DNA from: Meiothermus cerbereus DSM 11376
GTDB lineage: Bacteria; Deinococcota; Deinococci; Deinococcales; Thermaceae
Length of the DNA: 64,000 nucleotides
Reading direction: 5' to 3'
NCBI RefSeq assembly: GCF_000620065.1
Contig: NZ_JHVI01000007.1
Coordinates: forward strand, 2,501 to 66,500
Positions 17,597 through 24,953 of this stretch are shown here, in pieces. Position 1 is the stretch's first letter, and the number at the start of each line of letters is the position of its first letter. The translations under genes were made by a program, and so were the position numbers. The notes under the pieces are model-generated. The model was not told where the DNA came from, made no database searches, and saw nothing but the letters and a program-made list of their open reading frames with translations.

Positions 17597-19129
17597 CTAC
17601 ACCCGCTTGCGGCTCAAATCTTTCAGCAGCACCCGGGCCGCATTCCGCCCGCTGGCGCCCATAATGCCCCCACCGGGGTGGGTGCTGGCCCCGGTCAGGT
17701 AGAGGCCTTTTATGCCAGGAAAGCGGTACTCGTGGGCCCCCAGCCAGGGGCGGAACATAAACATCTGGTCGGGGGTCATCTCCAGGTGCATCACGTTTCC
17801 GGCAGGCATGGCGAACTCGTTTTCCAGCCAGAGCGGCGTCTGCACCAGCTCGGCCACAATCTTGCGGCGGATCTGGGGGTCGAAGCGCTCGAAGCTCCGA
17901 ATCACGCCCTCTCTGGCCTCGGCGGCGCGGGTTTCCCACGTCCCGGAAGCCAGCTTGTAGGGGTAGTACTGCGCCCACAGCCACAGGGTCTCGCCCCCTG
18001 GGGGGGACAGGGTCGGGTCCACCGCGCTAAAGCTCATGGCAATCAGGGGCGGGTCGCGGGTGGGCTCGCCCGCGAGGTAGTCGCCATAGGCCCGGTAGAG
18101 CTGCAGTTCGTCGGTGATGAGCAGGCCCAGCCCGATGCGGGCCTCGTCGGCGGGGTGGGTCTGGTAGCAGAGTTTTTCCGAGAGACCCAGCCGCAGCACC
18201 AGACCGAAGCCGTTGCCCACCCGCAGCCCTTTGGCTACCTCGGGGGTCTGGTCGGCGGGCAGCAGGGCCAGGGTTTTCTGGATGTGCGCGCCCGAGACCA
18301 CCACCCGCGCACTTACGGTCTGCCCATCGGCCAGGCGAATTCCCACGGCCTGGTTGCTCGAGACGATGACCTCGGAAACAGGGCTGTCCAGGTGCACCTT
18401 CCCCCCCTTGGCCTCGATGGCCCGCACCAGGGCCAGCGACAGGCCCCCCGAGCCCCCCCGGGGACGGGCCACCCCGCCCACGTGGTACAGCGGGTGCCAC
18501 AGCAAAAAAGGCGAGGATAAGGGATCGGAGGGCGGCGGCCCGGACTGCGCGGCCATCCAAACCAAAGGGGCCCGCACCCGCTCCTCGCTGAAATACTCCC
18601 GGGCCACCTCGCCATAGGGCCGCAAAATTTGGGGCAGGCGCTTCTGCCAGTCGCGCCCGAAGCCGGCCCCCCAGACCATCTTGCGTCCCAGATTGAGTGG
18701 GCTGGGCGAGGCCAGAAAGGCCTCCTTGACCGCCTGACCAAAAGGCAGCCAGTCGCGCATGAAGCGGCGGTAGGCCTGGCCCTGCCCCGGGTAGCGCTGG
18801 TCCAGCTCGAGGGCGGTGCGCTCGGGGTCGCGCCACACAAACCAGCTCTCCTGGGCGTCGGAGGCGTGAAAGAGAGGGTCGAGCTCGAGGTACTCCAGCC
18901 CGTACTTGTAGAGCTCGAGCTCGTCCACCACCGGCGTCAGGCGAATCAGGATGTGGGCGCTGCCCCCTAAGTCGAAGCGGAAACCCTCATGGTCAATGGT
19001 CGAGACTGCCCCGCCCGGCACCTTGCGCCGCTCGAAAACCCCTACCCGGTAGCCCGCCTGGGCCAGATAGGCCGCCGTTACCAGGGCGTTGTGCCCCGCG
19101 CCCACCACCACCACATCGAAGTCCGGCAT
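17597..19129 (-). CDS. crtO: CrtO-type carotenoid ketolase/desaturase (FAD-dependent)
   Basis: The 510-residue protein starts with '[20 protein letters not shown]' and contains '[19 protein letters not shown]', '[18 protein letters not shown]' and the C-terminal '[20 protein letters not shown]'. These agree strikingly with my memory of Deinococcus radiodurans DR0093 (CrtO, 511 residues), a C-4 ketolase. However, no separate CrtI phytoene desaturase is evident in this cluster, and the gene directly follows crtB. It may thus have ketolase activity, phytoene desaturase activity, or both. The ATG at 19129 aligns with the family start; a TTG at 19165 would add 12 unlikely residues and has no ribosome site. 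Confidence 0.82.
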   Translation of the reverse strand: MPDFDVVVVGAGHNALVTAAYLAQAGYRVGVFERRKVPGGAVSTIDHEGFRFDLGGSAHILIRLTPVVDELELYKYGLEYLELDPLFHASDAQESWFVWRDPERTALELDQRYPGQGQAYRRFMRDWLPFGQAVKEAFLASPSPLNLGRKMVWGAGFGRDWQKRLPQILRPYGEVAREYFSEERVRAPLVWMAAQSGPPPSDPLSSPFLLWHPLYHVGGVARPRGGSGGLSLALVRAIEAKGGKVHLDSPVSEVIVSSNQAVGIRLADGQTVSARVVVSGAHIQKTLALLPADQTPEVAKGLRVGNGFGLVLRLGLSEKLCYQTHPADEARIGLGLLITDELQLYRAYGDYLAGEPTRDPPLIAMSFSAVDPTLSPPGGETLWLWAQYYPYKLASGTWETRAAEAREGVIRSFERFDPQIRRKIVAELVQTPLWLENEFAMPAGNVMHLEMTPDQMFMFRPWLGAHEYRFPGIKGLYLTGASTHPGGGIMGASGRNAARVLLKDLSRKRV

Positions 19130-19183
19130 CTCGGGCGAATGATACCGCAGATGAGGCTCGTTCAAAATGGGATGAACCGTGCT

Positions 19184-20011
19184 TCAAGCGCCCCGTAGCC
19201 AGATGGCCTTGGGCAGAAGCAGCACCCGCTCGTAGGTGGAGAGCGAGGCCCGGCGCGAGAGGTTGTCCCAGCCGTTCAGCTCGAGCTTGTCCAGAATACC
19301 CTGGTACTGCAGGGCCGCTAGCGCCACCGCCCCGCGCCCGGTTTGCAGATACTTCAGACCGGCCAGGCCTTCGCGGTAGAGCCGACGGGCCTCCTGGGCC
19401 AGTTCGCGCATCAGGGCCACGTAGCGCGGGCTGATGTAGCCCTGGCGCAGCTCTTCGATGGACACCCCATGCTTGTGCATCAGCTCGGCGGGTAAGTAGA
19501 CCCGCCCCAGGGCCAGGTCTTCTCCCACATCGCGCAGGCAGTTGGTGAGCTGCATGGCCTGGCCCAGTTTGATGGCGGCGTCGCGCCCTGCCTCGCCCGC
19601 CCCGCCAATGGGGGCAATCATCAGCCCCACCGTACCGGCCACCCGGTAGCAGTAGGTGTAAAGCTCCTCCAAAGCTTCCAGGCGTACCGGATTCAGGTCG
19701 GCCAGAAAACCCTCTTTCATATCGGCAAAGGCTTGTTTGGGGATGTCCCAGCGCTCTAGCGCCCAGGTCAGAGCCATTTCCCAGTCTTCCCTGGGAACCC
19801 CGGCATAGGCCCGCTCGATACCGGCCCACCATTCGCTCAGGTCGGCGAGCGGGTTTACGGATTCGTCCACGGCGTCGTCGCCAATACGACAGGCTGCATA
19901 TACAGCCCAGGCTCCTTTACGGGCCTCGCCCCAAAACAGCAGGCTACCGTAGTAAAACGTAGCCGAATGGCGACGGATGATTTCCGATACAGCCTGCCAG
20001 TTGGGTTCCAT
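19184..20011 (-). CDS. crtB: Phytoene synthase CrtB
   Basis: It condenses two geranylgeranyl diphosphates into phytoene, the first committed carotenoid step. The 275-residue protein has both aspartate-rich motifs: 'ACRIGDDAVDE' and 'NCLRDVGEDLALGRVYLP'. The start is the second ATG (MEPNWQ, 20011), which has GGGAG seven bases upstream. It lies downstream of the methyltransferase by 40 bases and upstream of the CrtO-type gene, on the strand divergent from litR, matching the Thermus arrangement of a light-controlled crtB. Confidence 0.93.
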   Translation of the reverse strand: MEPNWQAVSEIIRRHSATFYYGSLLFWGEARKGAWAVYAACRIGDDAVDESVNPLADLSEWWAGIERAYAGVPREDWEMALTWALERWDIPKQAFADMKEGFLADLNPVRLEALEELYTYCYRVAGTVGLMIAPIGGAGEAGRDAAIKLGQAMQLTNCLRDVGEDLALGRVYLPAELMHKHGVSIEELRQGYISPRYVALMRELAQEARRLYREGLAGLKYLQTGRGAVALAALQYQGILDKLELNGWDNLSRRASLSTYERVLLLPKAIWLRGA

Positions 20012-20051
20012 AAGCATCTCCCGAAGCAACTTACAAAAAAGCACTGTTTGG

Positions 20052-20729
20052 CTAAGAATGCACCGACCCTTGAATAGTGACTTTTGTCCCTATCACAAAT
20101 CCTACCGACCCTTCCCGCCAGCCGTCTACCTTGAAACCACTTTTGGACAGTGAGTCCATTAGCTCCGGGAGGGTGGGGAAGCGCAGCCCAGCCCATTCTA
20201 GCACGCGCTGTAAGGGGCCTGGGGAGTGGTGGCTGAACATGATCCACAGCCGCCCACCCGGCTTGAGCACCCGGTACATTTGGTGCACTACCTGCTGGGG
20301 GTTGGGAAATTCGTTCCAGCTACCCCCCACCACCACCCCGTCCACCGAGGCCTCGGGCAGCGGGATGGCCTCGGCTCGAGCCAACAGGGGTACGAAACCT
20401 GCGTGTCCCCCAGCCTTCTGCAGGGCCACCTTGAGCATGGCCGGCGAGAGGTCGAGGGCAAAGACCCGCGCCGCCCCCGCCTCGAGCAAAGCCCTGGCAT
20501 ATAAGCCCGTAGAGGTTCCTAAATCCAAAAAATCCCGCCCTGCCACCGGCTGCACCGACTGAAGCATCAGGGAAAACTCCTCTTCCAGCGGAAAAGGTCG
20601 GCCCGAAAGCAGTGTGAGCGCCCGTTTGCGCCAGATTTCGTAGCCCCGGGCCGTAAGGGGCCACAGGTTGGTGCGGGCCGCCAGCGTGAAAGGGGCGGTT
20701 TGACGTTGATCTGGGAACAATTCGCGCAT
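20052..20729 (-). CDS. Class I SAM-dependent methyltransferase, light-regulated operon leader
   Basis: The 225-residue protein has the SAM-binding motif 'FLDLGTSTGLYARALLEAG', the acidic strand end 'VFALDLSPAMLK', and the Ubie/COQ5-like 'MYRVLKPGGRLWIMF'. The substrate is unknown; it could methylate a carotenoid or quinone. It is the first gene of the divergent transcript opposite litR and should share its control with crtB. A TATAAG/TAAGGT box 5-7 bases before the ATG points to a leaderless transcript. Confidence 0.78.
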   Translation of the reverse strand: MRELFPDQRQTAPFTLAARTNLWPLTARGYEIWRKRALTLLSGRPFPLEEEFSLMLQSVQPVAGRDFLDLGTSTGLYARALLEAGAARVFALDLSPAMLKVALQKAGGHAGFVPLLARAEAIPLPEASVDGVVVGGSWNEFPNPQQVVHQMYRVLKPGGRLWIMFSHHSPGPLQRVLEWAGLRFPTLPELMDSLSKSGFKVDGWREGSVGFVIGTKVTIQGSVHS

Positions 20730-20734
20730 GGATG

Positions 20735-20742
20735 ACCTTATA
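20735..20742 (-). promoter_or_regulatory. -10 region of the divergent methyltransferase-crtB operon
   Basis: On the minus strand TATAAG (20737-20742), overlapping TAAGGT (20735-20740), ends 5-7 bases before the ATG at 20729, so a leaderless mRNA is expected. The -35 region is poor (CAGTTT), which suggests dependence on an activator such as the adjacent LdrP-type protein. Known LdrP acts on crtB-type promoters in Thermus, but the site here is not proven. Confidence 0.45.
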
Positions 20743-20759
20743 CCTGGGATAGGTTCCTA

Positions 20760-20815
20760 AAACTGAACAAACTCTGGACACACACTCCAACAAACCCTTG
20801 ACATAAGTTATACAG
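20760..20815 (+). promoter_or_regulatory. LitR/CarH operator: five phased 11-bp direct repeats
   Basis: Five consecutive 11-mers fit the Thermus CarH half-site consensus nAnnTnnACAn as I recall it: AAACTGAACAA (20760-20770, perfect), ACTCTGGACAC (20771-20781), CACTCCAACAA (20783-20793), ACCCTTGACAT (20794-20804), and AAGTTATACAG (20805-20815, perfect). The middle three each miss one conserved base but keep ACA. One extra base separates the second and third. The array overlaps the litR -35 and extends towards the divergent gene. Confidence 0.7.
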
Positions 20816-20826
20816 TAGCGTATACT
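20798..20826 (+). promoter_or_regulatory. litR promoter
   Basis: A near-perfect sigma-70 promoter: TTGACA (20798-20803), 17-base spacer, TATACT (20821-20826). The -35 lies inside the fourth operator repeat and the fifth repeat fills most of the spacer, so bound LitR tetramers would block RNA polymerase in the dark. The start would fall near 20833, leaving a short leader with GAGGG before the ATG. Confidence 0.85.
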
Positions 20827-20850
20827 ATTTTTCAATAGAGGGATTTACTT

Positions 20851-21732
20851 ATGCGAAGCGACCTGGGGGTTTACACCATTGCCGAAGTAGAAGAGCGCAC
20901 CGGGCTTTCCAGTGCTCTGCTCCGCCAGTGGGAGCGTCGGTATGGCTTCCCCCGGCCCGAGCGTTCGCCGGGTGGACACAGGTTGTACAGCGAGACCGAC
21001 CTCGAGGCCCTGCGCCACATCAAGCAGTGGATTGCTGAAGGCGTGGCCCCGGCCCAGGCCGTCAAGCGCTACCTCGAGGGCCTGATCCAGGAAGGCCCCC
21101 GTCCCCCCGAGGCCCTTTCCAGGGAGCTCGAGGAGGCCCTGCTACGGGCCGACACCGAATCCGCCGAGCGCGTCCTCTCGGAAGCCTACAAACTGCACCC
21201 GATAGAAAAGGTGGTGATGGAGGTAATCTCGCCCTGCCTGCGCCGCATTGGTGATGGCTGGCATATGGGCCGGGTTAGCACCGCACAGGAGCACTTCGCC
21301 AGCACCTATCTGCGGGGCTCGTTGCAGGGCCTGCTCAATCTGATGGGGGGTTCGCTGGGGCCTACCCTGGTGGTCTCTACCCTGCCCGGTGAACAGCACG
21401 AGATCGGGAGCCTGATTACCGCCCTGTTCTTGCGCCGGGCAGGCTACACCGTGCACTACCTGGGGCCCAATACCCCCCTGGCCGACCTCAAGTCGTTTGC
21501 CGAGCGCACAGGGGCCAAAGCCGTGGTGCTTTCGGCGGTGCAGCCCATTTCACTGGAGTCGCTGCCCCAGGAGGCCCTGCGCGGCCTGGCGCCGGTGGTG
21601 GTGGTGGGTGGACAGGCCGCAGCCAACGACCCCCGCCTGGTCGAGCGCCTGGGGGCGCGTTACATGGGCAACGACCCCCGAGTCCTGGCCGATGCGCTCT
21701 CGGCAACCCTAAAGGAGGCTGGCTTGTGGTAA
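20851..21732 (+). CDS. litR: LitR/CarH, adenosylcobalamin-dependent light-sensing repressor
   Basis: The 293-residue protein has a MerR-type DNA-binding domain (about 7-75; 'RQWERRYGFPRPERSPGGHRLY' region) and a B12-binding domain. It keeps the photoreceptor signature W-x9-EH: Trp137, Glu147 and His148, plus the cobalt-ligand His183 in EQHEIG. These are offset by six from Trp131, Glu141, His142 and His177 of Thermus CarH. In the dark a tetramer with adenosylcobalamin represses; light breaks the Co-C bond and releases the DNA. It is divergent from methyltransferase-crtB and followed by the CRP-type regulator. Confidence 0.95.
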   Translation: MRSDLGVYTIAEVEERTGLSSALLRQWERRYGFPRPERSPGGHRLYSETDLEALRHIKQWIAEGVAPAQAVKRYLEGLIQEGPRPPEALSRELEEALLRADTESAERVLSEAYKLHPIEKVVMEVISPCLRRIGDGWHMGRVSTAQEHFASTYLRGSLQGLLNLMGGSLGPTLVVSTLPGEQHEIGSLITALFLRRAGYTVHYLGPNTPLADLKSFAERTGAKAVVLSAVQPISLESLPQEALRGLAPVVVVGGQAAANDPRLVERLGARYMGNDPRVLADALSATLKEAGLW

Positions 21733-21802
21733 GCAGAAAAAGCGCTGGTATGGCTCGAGGCTCACGCTGGTTACAGTGCAGGTTTGGCAGCAAGGAGACA
21801 GT

Positions 21803-22393
21803 ATGAAAAAGGTACGCAGGAAAGAAGTGATTTACCGGGCAGGCGACCGCGCAGATGCGCTGTACCACCTTGAGCGCGGCCTGGTGCGCATCATCGAGAT
21901 ACTACCCGATGGCCGCCAGCTCACCCTGCGCCACGTGCTGCCGGGGGACTACTTTGGCGAGGAGGTGCTCTCGGAGCGGCAGTACAAGTACACCGCCGAA
22001 GCCCTCACCGAAGCAGCGGCTTTTGCGGTCGATCCCAAAACCCTCTCCAACGACGACCTGCGGGCCCTGGCGGCCAGCCTGGCCAACCAGATGGCACAGG
22101 TGCAGGCCTACGAAACCCACCTCCAATGGGGCGAGCTGCGCAGCCGCATCTGCCGTTACCTGCTCTACCTGGCCGACACCGCCGCCCAGGGGCGCGACGA
22201 GCGTGGGGTTTTTGTGACCGCCAGCCACGAAGAAATCGCCGATGCCACCGCTTCTACCCGCGAGTCGGTGAGCAAGCTGCTCTCCGACCTGCGCCACGAG
22301 GGTCTGCTGGACACTGGCTACCGCAAGATTTATCTGGTCGACCGCAAGTCCCTGGAACTCGAGGCCGAGAGTCGGATGCTGCAAGCAGTCTGA
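21803..22393 (+). CDS. CRP/FNR-family activator, LdrP-like
   Basis: The 196-residue protein has an N-terminal cyclic-nucleotide-type beta barrel ('GDRADALYHLERGLVRI', 'LPGDYFGEEVLSE'), a long dimer helix and a C-terminal helix-turn-helix ('TASHEEIADATASTRESVSKLLSDL'). Position after litR and size match LdrP (TTHB099) of Thermus thermophilus, a light-dependent activator of carotenoid and photolyase genes that works without cAMP. Here it probably activates the weak divergent crt promoter. AAGGAG precedes the ATG. Confidence 0.85.
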   Translation: MKKVRRKEVIYRAGDRADALYHLERGLVRIIEILPDGRQLTLRHVLPGDYFGEEVLSERQYKYTAEALTEAAAFAVDPKTLSNDDLRALAASLANQMAQVQAYETHLQWGELRSRICRYLLYLADTAAQGRDERGVFVTASHEEIADATASTRESVSKLLSDLRHEGLLDTGYRKIYLVDRKSLELEAESRMLQAV

Positions 22394-22400
22394 GGTGGGC

Positions 22401-23300
22401 ATGAAGGTTCTCCTTATTGGTGGCAGCGGCTATGTGGGCAGCCACATGGCCCAGCACCTGCTGGCCCAGGGTCACCAGGTAACGGTGGCCTCGAGGCGCG
22501 GTGAGGGGCCCCTCGAGGGGGTGCGCTATGTGGTGGCCGATGCTGCCAAAAACGAGGGCCTGCTCGAGGCGGCCCAGGGCCAGGAAGCGCTTATCTATCT
22601 GGTGGGTATCATCCGCGAGCGGGACGGCCAGACCTTCCGGCTGGCCCACGTGGAGGGGGTGCGCCACAGCCTGGCCGCAGCCAAGGCCGCCGGCATTCCC
22701 CGGTTCGTACACATGTCCGCGCTAGGCGCCGCCCGCGGCACCGGCAGCCGCTACTACGAGACCAAGGCCGAGGCCGAAGAGCTGGTGCAGACCTCCGGGC
22801 TGGACTGGACCATTCTGCGCCCAAGCCTGATTTTTGGCCGGGGCGATGAGTTTTTTGGCGGTGTGCTGAAGGGCCTGGTCAGCGCGCCTCTTCCCTTCAT
22901 ACCCCTGATTGGCGACGGCAGCTTTGTTTTCCGCCCCATCTGGGTAGGGGACGTGGTCATGGCCTTCGAACAAGCCCTAAAGCGCCCTGGCACCATTCAC
23001 CGCAGCTACAACCTGGTCGGGCCCAAAGAATACACCTTCCGCGAACTGCTGCTTTTGGTGCGCGATACCCTGGGCTCTCGCAAACCCCTGCTCCCTATTC
23101 CCCTAGCCCTGATGGATCTGGTGGTGCCCCTTATTTCTCCCCTGCCTTTTAGCCCCATCACCCTGGATCAGTACCGCCAGCTAAAAATGGGCAACACCGC
23201 CGACCCCGTTTACATGCGCAACGCCTTTAGCCTGGAGGAGCGTTCACTAGAAGCAGAACTGCCCAACATCCTCTCAACTAAACGGTTGGTTGGTGCTTAG
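22401..23300 (+). CDS. NAD(P)-binding SDR-family protein (NDUFA9/atypical epimerase type)
   Basis: The 299-residue protein has the Rossmann motif 'LIGGSGYVGSHMAQHLLAQG' and an atypical short-chain dehydrogenase architecture with 'FVHMSALGA' and 'YYETKAEAEELV' (the Y-x3-K catalytic pair is present as YETK). It resembles the complex I NDUFA9-like group that binds NADPH. Function is unknown. GAGGTG lies before the ATG 7 bases after the stop of the CRP gene, so it is likely in the litR operon and light-inducible. Confidence 0.72.
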   Translation: MKVLLIGGSGYVGSHMAQHLLAQGHQVTVASRRGEGPLEGVRYVVADAAKNEGLLEAAQGQEALIYLVGIIRERDGQTFRLAHVEGVRHSLAAAKAAGIPRFVHMSALGAARGTGSRYYETKAEAEELVQTSGLDWTILRPSLIFGRGDEFFGGVLKGLVSAPLPFIPLIGDGSFVFRPIWVGDVVMAFEQALKRPGTIHRSYNLVGPKEYTFRELLLLVRDTLGSRKPLLPIPLALMDLVVPLISPLPFSPITLDQYRQLKMGNTADPVYMRNAFSLEERSLEAELPNILSTKRLVGA

Positions 23301-23344
23301 TCTGGAATACTGTTGAAAAACACAGGCAGGTCTACCCTGAGGGC

Positions 23345-23620
23345 GTGACTGAGTCCGCTCGGCCTTACCTGTTGAAAATGCATACGCCCACCGACCCCCT
23401 CAAACGCTTTGAGGAAGCCCTTCCGCGCAACCGCGAAAGCCTGCTCAGGCTGTGGGCAGCTCTGGCTCCCCGTGTTCGTGCCTCCGACCCAGCACGCTAT
23501 TTTGCCGTGCAAGAAGCCCTCGAGCTCGACCTACCCTTTACGGTACTGGCACTGTACGTGTTCCGCGAGTGTCGCCGGGCGCTGGAAAACAGCCCTGCCC
23601 AGGAGCGTGTCGCCGAATAG
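23345..23620 (+). CDS. Small hypothetical protein
   Basis: The predicted protein has 91 residues and is mostly helical and charged, without signal peptide or membrane segment. I do not recognise the family. The GTG at 23345 is favoured because TACCCT ends 6 bases before it (leaderless pattern); the ATG at 23381 (MHTPTDPLKRFEEAL) is an alternative that would shorten it by 12 residues. Composition matches the neighbours and it does not overlap another gene. Confidence 0.5.
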   Translation: MTESARPYLLKMHTPTDPLKRFEEALPRNRESLLRLWAALAPRVRASDPARYFAVQEALELDLPFTVLALYVFRECRRALENSPAQERVAE

Positions 23621-23722
23621 GCCTGCCCTCTGGCCTATCGGGGCAAAGCCTGCTGGCTTTTGACATGCGCAACCCAGGCCGGGTCTGGTCTTTGTGAAAA
23701 TCCCTCCGGCGCCGGCAAGAGC

Positions 23723-24670
23723 CTACAGCGAGCCCAGCTTGTACGCCCCCCAAAACAAAATGCCAGCCAGCAAAACACTCAAAAGCAGCCCTGTGCCCAG
23801 GCCCATCTGGCTTACCACAAGGCCCACCAGCACCAGAACCCCGCTCACCAGCCACACCACCGCCACCGTCTTGGCTGGGTCTTGCAGGTAAAGCTGGTCG
23901 AGCCGGTCGTAGGTGTGGTCACGATCTCCGTCAAAAATGGGCTTGCCCCGGCGCCAGCGTCGGATAATGCCCGCAGCCGTGTCGTAAAGGGGAAAACCCA
24001 CCATAACCAGCGCTGCCAAAAAAGTAGCCCAGCCCTCACTCGCAGCCACCAGCAGCAACATGGCCAGCAGATAGCCAATGCTCAAGCTGCCGCAGTCGCC
24101 CATGAAAGTTTTGGCTCGAGGGTAGTTCCACAGCAAGAAGCCCAGCAGGCTTCCGGCCAGCACCACCGTCAGACTGGCCTCGGTTGAGCTTTGCCACAGC
24201 AAGATGGCCATCCCCACCACCGAAATAAGGGCATTGCCGGCAGCCAGGCCATTCATGCCGTCAATCAGGTTGACCGCGTTGGACATCAGCGGCACCAGCA
24301 CCACGCCCAGCACCAGTCCCAGCCCGCCCAAAGGCTCCCAGAAGTGCAGGCCCAGCCCAAGCCCTGCCACCAGCTCGGCCAGCAAGCGCAGCCTGGGCGA
24401 AAGGCCGAAACGGTCGTCCAGGGCACCCGTAAGGGCAATAACCAGCAATCCCAGTAAAGCCCAGCCAGAGACCGCCTGGGTGTAATAACCCCAGACCAGC
24501 ACGCTGGCCACAATCCCTACACCGCCAAAGCGCGGGGTGGGCATGGCATGAATCTTGATTGCCCCTGGCCGGTCAACAATACCCAGGCGTCGCGCAATCG
24601 GAATGCTTAACCCCACAAAAACAATAGCTGTTAGTGTCGCCAACAAAGCCAGCAGCAGTTCATTAAACAT
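23723..24670 (-). CDS. WecA/TagO-like undecaprenyl-phosphate sugar-1-phosphate transferase
   Basis: This integral membrane enzyme (315 residues, about ten helices) transfers a HexNAc-1-phosphate from a UDP-sugar to undecaprenyl phosphate, starting a surface polysaccharide. Family motifs are visible: 'GALDDRFGLSPRLRL', NLIDGMNGLAAG, 'KTFMGDCGSLSIGY' and the C-terminal 'GDRDHTYDRL' (the usual loop histidines). The glycine-aspartate-cysteine variant of MGDxGS is slightly unusual. ATG at 24670 with AAGGA upstream; in-frame codons further upstream are not preceded by protein-like sequence. It is divergent from the first beta-helix lipoprotein and opens the polysaccharide locus. Confidence 0.88.
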   Translation of the reverse strand: MFNELLLALLATLTAIVFVGLSIPIARRLGIVDRPGAIKIHAMPTPRFGGVGIVASVLVWGYYTQAVSGWALLGLLVIALTGALDDRFGLSPRLRLLAELVAGLGLGLHFWEPLGGLGLVLGVVLVPLMSNAVNLIDGMNGLAAGNALISVVGMAILLWQSSTEASLTVVLAGSLLGFLLWNYPRAKTFMGDCGSLSIGYLLAMLLLVAASEGWATFLAALVMVGFPLYDTAAGIIRRWRRGKPIFDGDRDHTYDRLDQLYLQDPAKTVAVVWLVSGVLVLVGLVVSQMGLGTGLLLSVLLAGILFWGAYKLGSL

Positions 24671-24953
24671 ACACGTCCTTCCGTTTTCTGCGGGTTGGGG
24701 CCCCACAAGCCCCCTGCCTTCTAAAGAATAGGGGCCTTGTGAGAAGAGGCATGTTTGTTTGCCACTTGCCGATAAGCCTCCACAGCATAAGGGTGTGACT
24801 TGTCGCGTTACTTTTCTAAAGATGCACTTAACGTTGCTCTGAAAAAACTCTTTGCTTGCTCCTATATGGTCTGTAACGGCTGAGGTCGGGACGGTACTTC
24901 TTCCTGTTCCAGCCAGGGTAAACCAAACGCCTTTACCCAAGGAGCTATGCCCA

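Noticed and set aside
17582-18520. 312-codon plus-strand frame opposite the CrtO-type gene
   Set aside because: Antisense shadow of a clearly recognisable enzyme; composition is not protein-like.
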